Of a DNA stretch of 6,264 bases, positions 1-4,382 are shown piece by piece (position 1 is the first letter of the stretch; every line of letters begins with the position of its first letter). The notes beneath the pieces are model-generated. The model worked only from the letters and a program-made list of their open reading frames with translations, was not told the DNA's origin and did not search any database. The DNA comes from Actinomycetota bacterium (GTDB lineage: Bacteria; Actinomycetota; Acidimicrobiia; Acidimicrobiales; Aldehydirespiratoraceae). Position numbers and translations under genes: made by a program. Location: assembly GCA_012271125.1 (NCBI GenBank), contig JAAXHB010000198.1, forward strand, positions 1 through 6,264, in the 5' to 3' direction.

Positions 1-360
1 ATCAACCACACCACCAGCTACTGGATTCCAAACCAAAAGCGAACTTTCGTCAACAAAGTAGACGTAGTGAGCGGTCCCGGCTATGACCGCATGGCCGAAC
101 TGCCTGAAAACATGCGCCACGATCATGAAATCCGTCGTGTAGTGACCGATCTCGGCGTATATGACTTCCAAACCCCTAACAACTCCATGCGCCTTGTATC
201 TATTCATCCCGGAGTGTCCATTGGTCAGATCAACGATGCGACACCTTTTGAGTTTTTAGTCGCTGAGCCACCAGAGGTCACTCGCATGCCAACCCAATCA
301 GAACGATCCATAATTCATGAACTTGACCCCAACAACCATCGCAAATCCGAGCTCTCCTAG
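1..360 (+). CDS. ipdB: IpdB-like CoA-transferase-fold beta subunit, 3' end only
   Basis: The reading frame is open from base 1 and ends with TAG at 358-360, giving the last 119 residues. The start lies outside the window; an internal GTG at 67 is not the true start, because homology runs straight through it from the first codon. The fragment contains INHTTSYW, VDVVSGPGYD, VTDLGVYDF, MRLVSIHPGV and a late ELDP. It matches, from memory, the C-terminal half of mycobacterial IpdB (Rv3552: INHATSYW, VDVVSGIGYD, VSNLGVFDF, MRAVSLHPGV). IpdA and IpdB form a heteromeric cytoplasmic hydrolase with a class I CoA-transferase fold that opens the last steroid ring (COCHEA-CoA) in cholesterol catabolism. 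The ipdA partner would be expected upstream, out of view. A different CoA-transferase beta subunit with another substrate is possible, but the match is long and specific. Confidence 0.8.
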   Translation: MNHTTSYWIPNQKRTFVNKVDVVSGPGYDRMAELPENMRHDHEIRRVVTDLGVYDFQTPNNSMRLVSIHPGVSIGQINDATPFEFLVAEPPEVTRMPTQSERSIIHELDPNNHRKSELS

Positions 361-390
361 CCTTCACTTGGATGAAAGAGCCTTCGCTAA

Positions 391-927
391 ATGAAAGAGA
401 ACATGTCAAAGCCGGTCATTTATTTCGTATGTACCGGTAACGCTGCCCGCTCGCCTATGGCTGAAGTCATGCTGCGTTCTCTCGACACAGCACAGCAACT
501 CGAAATTCGCAGCGCTGGAACTCTGGTGATCGAAGGCCGCCCTATGGGCACACGCACTCGCCGAGCCCTGGAACGCCACGGCTTAGGTGACTTCAATCAC
601 CTCTCAAAACAATTCCGCACCGAAGATGCTCTAGCAGCTGACCTAGTGCTAGTGATGGAGCCTGAGCACATTCACTGGATTCGTGTCAGCATCCCCGAAG
701 CGGCACCGATTACCGGCATGCTCCGACATGTCGCCACATATCTAATACAGGACAACCGCAGCCTGCCCCAAAAGGTGTCAGAGCTAAATCTCGCCGAACT
801 CAACCCATCTTGGGATGACGAAGTGGCCGATCCCCACGTTGGAGATCAAGACGTCTATGACTATGCCGCAGACGATCTATTTCAACTCGTCAAAGACCTA
901 TACCCCAAACTCATCACTTCAACCTGA
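391..927 (+). CDS. Low-molecular-weight protein tyrosine phosphatase family protein
   Basis: This is a 178-residue cytoplasmic phosphatase of the LMW-PTP/arsenate reductase fold. Near the N-terminus is the P-loop CTGNAARS (nucleophile Cys14, Arg20, Ser21), then SAGT at 41-44 and ADLVLVM at 83-89. Near the C-terminus is ADP (146-148), whose Asp147 is the expected general acid, followed by the usual Tyr-rich stretch DVYDYAADDL. The family hydrolyses phosphotyrosine or related phosphoesters; the target cannot be read from sequence. It is somewhat longer than the usual 150-160 residues, with extra sequence around 115-140. The start is ambiguous: ATG 391 has GAAAGAG at 374-380 ten bases upstream, while ATG 403 (MSKPVIYFVC) has AAAGAGA at 394-400 close upstream and fits the family's N-terminus better. 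The gene begins 30 bases after ipdB and may be co-transcribed with it. Confidence 0.85.
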   Translation: MKENMSKPVIYFVCTGNAARSPMAEVMLRSLDTAQQLEIRSAGTLVIEGRPMGTRTRRALERHGLGDFNHLSKQFRTEDALAADLVLVMEPEHIHWIRVSIPEAAPITGMLRHVATYLIQDNRSLPQKVSELNLAELNPSWDDEVADPHVGDQDVYDYAADDLFQLVKDLYPKLITST

Positions 928-962
928 GGGGTAATCTCACATAACTCAGTAAAGGAGTTCCC

Positions 963-2048
963 ATGTCCCAGACCGTGCGAGGAGTGGTCGCCGCCGCTGT
1001 AGGCGAACCCGTTGGCATTCAAGACATCGTCATCCCAGACCCAGGTCCCGGCGAAGCAGTCGTCGCCATCCAAGCCTGTGGGGTATGCCACACCGACTTG
1101 CACTACCGCGAAGGCGGCATCAACGACGAGTTCCCGTTCCTGCTGGGGCACGAAGCCGCCGGAGTCGTCGAATCAGTAGGGGAGGGGGTCTCCGAAGTAG
1201 CCCCAGGCGATTTCGTCATCTTGAATTGGCGAGCTGTGTGTGGTCGATGCCGCTCCTGTCTCAAGGGAAAGCCACACATCTGTTTCAGCACCCACAATGC
1301 GACTCAAAAAATGACCCTGACCGATGGCACCAAGCTGTCCCCAGCCTTGGGCATTGGCGCATTCGCCGACAAAACCCTGGTCGCTGCCGGTCAATGCACC
1401 AAGGTCAACCCAGCCGCCTCACCCACCGCCGCAGGGCTGCTCGGCTGTGGCGTAATGGCAGGAATCGGTGCTGCGGTCAACACCGGAGGCGTGAGCCGAG
1501 GCGATAGCGTCGCCGTTTTCGGCTGCGGCGGCGTAGGCAACGCTGCTATTGCCGGCTCAAAGCTGGCGGGAGCTTCCACGATCATCGCTGTCGACATCGA
1601 CGACCGCAAGCTCGAATGGGCAAAAGGCTTCGGCGCAACCCACACAATCAACTCCACCAACAACGACCCCGTCGAGGCAATCAAAGCACTAACCAACGAT
1701 AACGGAGTCGACGTCGCCATCGAAGCCGTCGGCCTACCCCAAACATATAAACAAGCCTTCGAAGCACGCGACTTAGCAGGCACAGTCGTGCTTGTCGGCG
1801 TGCCAAGACCTGAAATGACCTTAGAGCTGCCATTCATCGAAGTCTTCGGGCGAGGCGGAGCTCTAAAGTCAAGCTGGTATGGCGACTGTCTGCCTTCACG
1901 TGACTTCCCAATGCTGATTGACCTATATCTACAAGGCCGGCTGGACTTGGACGGTTTCGTATCTGAAACCATCGACTTGGACGGCGTGGAAGGTGCCTTT
2001 CACAAAATGGAGCGCGGCGAAGTGCTGCGCTCAGTGGTGGTGCTGTAA
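963..2048 (+). CDS. mscR: S-nitrosomycothiol reductase / mycothiol-dependent formaldehyde dehydrogenase (MscR)
   Basis: This 361-residue zinc-dependent medium-chain dehydrogenase matches mycobacterial MscR closely along its length, judged from memory. It oxidises S-hydroxymethylmycothiol (formaldehyde plus mycothiol) with NAD+ to S-formylmycothiol and reduces S-nitrosomycothiol, in the cytoplasm. Catalytic zinc ligands are Cys42 (CGVCHTD), His63 (LGHE) and Cys162 (LLGCGVMAG). The structural zinc loop is Cys93, Cys96, Cys99 and Cys107. The Rossmann motif is GCGGVG (187-192), with Asp211 at the end of the next strand (AVDID), as expected for NAD binding. Hallmarks of the mycothiol type are VILNWRAVCG, QKMTLTDGT, GIGAFADKTLV and GGALKSSWYGDCLP. 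The start is well set by AAAGGAG at 951-957, five bases before ATG. The stop codon shares its last base with the start of the next gene (TAATG), so the two are probably translationally coupled. Confidence 0.95.
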   Translation: MSQTVRGVVAAAVGEPVGIQDIVIPDPGPGEAVVAIQACGVCHTDLHYREGGINDEFPFLLGHEAAGVVESVGEGVSEVAPGDFVILNWRAVCGRCRSCLKGKPHICFSTHNATQKMTLTDGTKLSPALGIGAFADKTLVAAGQCTKVNPAASPTAAGLLGCGVMAGIGAAVNTGGVSRGDSVAVFGCGGVGNAAIAGSKLAGASTIIAVDIDDRKLEWAKGFGATHTINSTNNDPVEAIKALTNDNGVDVAIEAVGLPQTYKQAFEARDLAGTVVLVGVPRPEMTLELPFIEVFGRGGALKSSWYGDCLPSRDFPMLIDLYLQGRLDLDGFVSETIDLDGVEGAFHKMERGEVLRSVVVL

Positions 2049-2677
2049 TGGCAATTGAACTAGTTACAACCGATGGAATATTCGCCCTAGATGGCGGTGA
2101 ATGGGAAGTCACCAACAACATCTGGATCATTGGCAACGACTCCGAAGTCCTGATCTTCGACGCCGCCCACGACCATGAACCCATCGCTGCTGCGGTCAAC
2201 GGTCGCAAAGTCAAGGCAATCGTCTGCACCCATGGCCACAACGACCACATCAACGCGGCGGTGGCGTTGCGTGACGCTGTAGACGCTCCGATCATTTTGC
2301 ACCCCGAAGACCGAATGCTCTGGGATGCCGTCTACCCGAACGACAGCCCTGACCGGGAGCTGGTGCCAGGAGAAACTTTGAGCGCCGGCGGCCATTCCTT
2401 AAGTGTCATCCACACTCCAGGGCATTCGCCAGGATGTTGTTGCTTTTACGATCAAACCGACGGGCGAGTGCTCTCAGGTGACACTCTGTTTTGCGGTGGA
2501 CCTGGTGCAACCGGTCGCAGTTTCAGCAACGAGCCAACAATTTTGCGCAGCATCCGTGATTGCCTCTTGTCATTGCCTGATCACACCGTTGTTCACACGG
2601 GACATGGCGACACCACCACAATTGGTGCCGAGACCGAAGGCGTGTTAGGGCGCATAGCCGAACTCGGTATCGAATAG
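2048..2677 (+). CDS. Metallo-beta-lactamase-fold (glyoxalase II-like) hydrolase paired with mscR
   Basis: This 209-residue protein has a complete MBL-fold metal site: THGHNDH (His62, His64, Asp66, His67), TPGHSPG (His126), SGDTLF (Asp145) and HTGHGD (His186). That is the two-metal set of glyoxalase II and related thioesterases, so a hydrolase acting on a thioester or similar substrate in the cytoplasm is expected. No signal peptide is visible. Its start overlaps the mscR stop by one base, and no clear Shine-Dalgarno sequence precedes it beyond a weak GGTGG (2036-2040), which favours translational coupling. The same gene order occurs in Mycobacterium tuberculosis (Rv2259 MscR, Rv2260 MBL protein). 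A role in hydrolysing an S-acyl or S-formyl mycothiol produced by MscR is inference from this pairing; I know of no assay that proves it. Confidence 0.9.
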   Translation: MAIELVTTDGIFALDGGEWEVTNNIWIIGNDSEVLIFDAAHDHEPIAAAVNGRKVKAIVCTHGHNDHINAAVALRDAVDAPIILHPEDRMLWDAVYPNDSPDRELVPGETLSAGGHSLSVIHTPGHSPGCCCFYDQTDGRVLSGDTLFCGGPGATGRSFSNEPTILRSIRDCLLSLPDHTVVHTGHGDTTTIGAETEGVLGRIAELGIE

Positions 2678-2696
2678 AGGTCATGGCATAGAGGGC

Positions 2697-3422
2697 ATGG
2701 CAACCGCTACAACTTCCCAAGCCAACGCAACCGCTCAAGATTGCAAGTCAGCTCTAGCGGAACTCAAAGCAGCCGGCACAGCCCAAAATCGCAAGATATA
2801 TGCCCGTCACGGTGCTACCGATCCAATGTTCGGCGTTAGCTACGCAGTCTTAGACAAGCTCGCCAAGAAAATCAAAATCAACCATGACCTAGCCGGTGCC
2901 CTATGGGCTTCCGGCAACCATGACGCCCGCGTCCTAGGTCTCAAGATCGCCGACCCTGCTCTATTGACCTCTAAACAGGCAAAAGCCTGGGTCAAAGATG
3001 TCGACAACTACATCCTCGCCGGTGCTCTCGGCGGGCTGATCGCCCAGTCCTCGCTAGCCCGCTCCTTATCAGACCTATGGCGTGATAACCGTTCGGAGTG
3101 GCTTGCTTCCACGGGATGGTTCATTGTCACTTGCACAGCCGAGCAACCCGACATCTGGTCTGAAGCTGAACTATCAAAGCTCATCAAGCAAGTCACCAGC
3201 GAGATTCACTCTCGACCCAACCGGGTGCGTCACGAAATGAACGGCGCCCTCATCGTCATCGCTCTGCGCAGTTCAAAACTTTGCGATGCAGTGCTGAAAG
3301 CCGCCAAGAAAATCGGAACCGTCGACGTCGATCACGGCGAAACCAACTGCAAAACTCCTGACATCGAGCTCTACGTCACCAAAACCCTCGCCCACCGCTC
3401 CCGAAAATCTAAATCCGCTTAA
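2697..3422 (+). CDS. AlkD-like DNA alkylation repair family protein, possibly catalytically altered
   Basis: This 241-residue, probably all-helical protein belongs to the DNA alkylation repair (PF08713) HEAT-like family, recognised from YARHGATDPMFGVSYAVLDKLAKKI (about 35-59), WASGNHDARVLGLKIADP (70-87), NRVRHEMNGALI (175-186) and VDHGETNCKTPD (211-222). Characterised AlkD is a glycosylase removing N3- and N7-alkylated purines using Trp109, Asp113 and Arg148. Aligned by eye, the Trp-x3-Asp pair falls on Tyr105-Gly109 (DNYILAGAL) and the Arg of W-x2-R on Ser138 (EWLAS), so glycosylase activity as in AlkD is doubtful. The C-terminus is Lys/Arg/Ser-rich (RSRKSKSA), as if for nucleic-acid contact. 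ATG 2697 starts 19 bases after the MBL stop; GAGGG lies only one base before it, a poor spacing, but an ATG at 2683 in another frame stops after two codons and no better start is seen. It is probably co-transcribed with mscR and the MBL gene. Confidence 0.85.
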   Translation: MATATTSQANATAQDCKSALAELKAAGTAQNRKIYARHGATDPMFGVSYAVLDKLAKKIKINHDLAGALWASGNHDARVLGLKIADPALLTSKQAKAWVKDVDNYILAGALGGLIAQSSLARSLSDLWRDNRSEWLASTGWFIVTCTAEQPDIWSEAELSKLIKQVTSEIHSRPNRVRHEMNGALIVIALRSSKLCDAVLKAAKKIGTVDVDHGETNCKTPDIELYVTKTLAHRSRKSKSA

Positions 3423-3436
3423 CCCCTCACACAACT

Positions 3437-3472
3437 ACCAGCTCCGACGCCATCTCCTGTGATGCCGCTGGT
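3437..3472. terminator. Weak hairpin between convergent genes, possible bidirectional terminator
   Basis: ACCAGC (3437-3442) can pair with GCTGGT (3467-3472), and inside it CATC (3451-3454) can pair with GATG (3461-3464) around a six-base loop. It lies in the 51-base gap between two converging genes, where a shared terminator is expected. The stem is interrupted and no T-tract follows on either strand, so it is not a canonical intrinsic terminator. Confidence 0.25.
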
Positions 3473-3473
3473 G

Positions 3474-3917
3474 TCATGAGGTTTCGCGTTCCATTAACTC
3501 CACGAGGTAGATCATGAGTTCCCTGTCGGTGGATTCAGTTAGTCCCAAGTCTCGTTTGAACAAATCAATAGCTGCTCGGGTCATCGATCCCAAAATGCCA
3601 TCCACAGGCCCGGGGTCATACCCAGCGAACACCAACGCACTCTGCAACGCCGCCACTTCGCCACCTTCCAACGGCGCAGCAGCCTCACGAGCTGCAGGGT
3701 CAAGTGCCGTTGCGACGATCGCACCGTCGGGTCCGGTTGCAGCGTCGCCGATGGTGCGCACCCCCCAGGTCACCACGAAGGCAAACACCAGCAGCAGCAC
3801 CACCAAGATGAACACCCCCTGCAGGTGCATCCGCACCGCAAGCGTGCCCGGCAGCGCGGGTAGCAGCCCTTCAGGGCGGCTTAGCTGCTTTGTAGAAGCT
3901 TTTTTATCTCCACGCAT
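3474..3917 (-). CDS. Membrane-anchored protein with a C-terminal peptidoglycan-binding domain
   Basis: The frame ends with TGA at 3476-3474. From ATG 3917 it encodes 147 residues: a basic N-terminus (MRGDKK...), one hydrophobic segment at about 32-51 (VFILVVLLLVFAFVV core), an Ala/Gly-rich linker, and a PG_binding_1-like domain at about 87-126 (LQSALVFAGYDPGPVDG, then TRAAIDLFKRDLGL). The likely topology is a short cytoplasmic tail, one membrane anchor, and a small domain outside that contacts cell wall or a wall enzyme; no catalytic domain is visible. The start is uncertain. ATG 3974 would make its first residues merely the other frame of the conserved DUF3039 gene; ATG 3917 overlaps that gene by 37 bases; GTG 3836 or ATG 3830 avoid overlap but remove the basic tail. 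None has a good ribosome-binding site. It probably forms an operon with DUF3039 upstream. The specific function is unknown. Confidence 0.7.
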   Translation of the reverse strand: MRGDKKASTKQLSRPEGLLPALPGTLAVRMHLQGVFILVVLLLVFAFVVTWGVRTIGDAATGPDGAIVATALDPAAREAAAPLEGGEVAALQSALVFAGYDPGPVDGILGSMTRAAIDLFKRDLGLTESTDRELMIYLVELMERETS

Positions 3918-4144
3918 GTTGGGCACACCGGGTAACGCTTGGGGTCTCGGCTCGGTACCCAGAGCTTGCCACATAGCGCACGGATGGCGTTGCCTTCCAC
4001 ATAGCCACGCATTGAGTCGGTTTTGCGCACATAGTGGGAGTAGCGGTCATGGTCGCCATCAGCGCTGACCGGTCGAGCGGCGGTTTCTTCACGGGTAACA
4101 GTTTCCTCAACCGGCTTAGTGATAGTCGGCGTTGCAGTTGTCAT
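3881..4144 (-). CDS. DUF3039 family small protein with Cys-rich C-terminus
   Basis: This 87-residue protein has an unstructured Thr/Pro/Glu-rich first third, then the conserved DUF3039 core: DHDRYSHYVRK (31-41), ALCGKLWVPSRDPKRYPVCPTC (56-77) and a short helical end. Cys58, Cys74 and Cys77, perhaps with His37 or His32, could bind one zinc as a small ribbon; that is inferred from spacing. The family is, to my knowledge, actinobacterial and of unknown function. The stop is TAA at 3883-3881. ATG 4144 has no Shine-Dalgarno sequence. An ATG 14 bases further upstream (4158) opens a five-codon ORF (MTTAA) whose TGA overlaps this start as ATGA, so re-initiation coupling is possible. The gene diverges from thrS. 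Confidence 0.85.
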   Translation of the reverse strand: MTTATPTITKPVEETVTREETAARPVSADGDHDRYSHYVRKTDSMRGYVEGNAIRALCGKLWVPSRDPKRYPVCPTCVEIKKLLQSS

Positions 4145-4175
4145 GCTGCCGTTGTCATGTCGCAGTTGTCAGAGT
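4134..4175. repeat. Three-copy 14-bp direct repeat over the DUF3039 start
   Basis: Units GCAGTTGTCATGCT (4134-4147), GCCGTTGTCATGTC (4148-4161) and GCAGTTGTCAGAGT (4162-4175) share GC(A/C)GTTGTCA at an exact 14-bp period. On the - strand the first two copies read ATGACAAC(T/G)GC. The first copy's ATG (4144-4142) is the DUF3039 start, the second's (4158-4156) opens a five-codon upstream ORF, and in the third copy ATG has become CTG. Matches are visible directly; a function is not. Confidence 0.7.
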
Positions 4176-4369
4176 GTCCGCCGCCACTCCTTCACGCTAT
4201 AGGGCTCTTAACAAATTCAGCCCCGCTCTAATTCTGTTATCGGCAGAACTGCCAGCGTTAGCCTCATTGCCGTGTCAGGTAAGGCCGACCACTAAATCAT
4301 GCCCACTAAAAACATGGTCACTAAATCATGCCAACTAAATCATGCCCACTAAATCATGCCAACTAAATC
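4145..4369. other. Divergent intergenic region between DUF3039 and thrS
   Basis: This 225-base region must hold the promoters of both divergent genes, unless thrS is driven from elsewhere. Apart from the two 14-bp-period repeats at its ends and the small palindrome listed separately, I see no RNA gene, no T-box landmarks and no credible long ORF. A loose sigma-70-like pair on the + strand, TTAACA (4208-4213) and TAATTC (4229-4234), is spaced only 15 bases apart, so I do not call it a promoter. Confidence 0.5.
4242..4253. promoter_or_regulatory. Perfect short palindrome, possible operator
   Basis: GGCAG-AA-CTGCC is a perfect 5-bp inverted repeat with a two-base centre, flanked more distantly by CTAA (4228-4231) and TTAG (4259-4262), which are also complementary. 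The loop is too short for an RNA hairpin from the core alone, so a dimeric DNA-binding protein site is the more natural reading. A motif this short can occur by chance. Confidence 0.2.
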
Positions 4370-4372
4370 ATG
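4289..4372 (+). repeat. Six-copy tandem repeat of about 14 bp ending in the thrS start codon
   Basis: The unit is close to CC(C/A)ACTAAATCATG. The ATGs lie at 4299, 4314, 4328, 4342, 4356 and 4370, giving steps of 15, 14, 14, 14 and 14 bases. The second copy reads CTAAAAACATG in place of CTAAATCATG, which explains the 15-base step; the remaining differences are at the one to three bases before ACTAAA. The last ATG is the thrS start. No GGAGG-like element precedes any of them. The repeat is directly visible; a regulatory role is inference. Confidence 0.9.
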
Positions 4373-4382
4373 GCTGAAATAA
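4299..4382 (+). other. Ladder of overlapping upstream mini-ORFs ahead of thrS
   Basis: Because the repeat unit is not a multiple of three, successive ATGs fall in shifting frames. ATG 4299 gives 17 codons (MPTKNMVTKSCQLNHAH, stop 4350-4352, containing ATG 4314 in frame). ATG 4328 gives 12 codons (MPTKSCPLNHAN, stop 4364-4366). ATG 4342 gives 11 codons (MPTKSCQLNHG, stop 4375-4377). ATG 4356 gives 8 codons (MPTKSWLK, stop 4380-4382). The last two end just inside thrS. Each begins Met-Pro-Thr-Lys. None has a visible ribosome-binding site, so translation is unproven and the peptides may be mere by-products of the repeat. Confidence 0.35.

Noticed and set aside
67..360. Separate 97-residue gene starting at GTG 67
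   Set aside because: IpdB homology starts at the first codon of the window in the same frame and continues through 67, so the GTG is an internal valine.
372..399. Direct repeat ATGAAAGAG at 372-380 and 391-399
   Set aside because: Nine bases repeated once near a start; the first ATG is out of frame with the phosphatase. It is too short to distinguish from chance and is mentioned only because it affects the start choice.
1391..1972. 193-codon - strand ORF inside mscR
   Set aside because: It is antisense to a dehydrogenase with all motifs intact; the translation has no recognisable domain and reflects codon bias of the real gene.
1834..2295. 153-codon - strand ORF across the mscR/MBL junction
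   Set aside because: It is antisense to two well-supported genes and resembles no family I know.
3514..4068. 184-codon + strand ORF opposite the DUF3039 and peptidoglycan-binding genes
   Set aside because: Its translation is low-complexity (Ser/Thr/Pro/Ala) with no family resemblance, while the opposite strand carries a recognisable DUF3039 core and a peptidoglycan-binding domain.
4145..4369. T-box riboswitch or classical attenuator ahead of thrS
   Set aside because: I see no T-box consensus, no terminator hairpin with T-tract, and no run of threonine codons; the mini-ORFs carry only one or two Thr codons each.
4289..4372. CRISPR array
   Set aside because: Units of about 14 bp are directly contiguous, with no spacers and no cas genes nearby; this is a simple tandem repeat.
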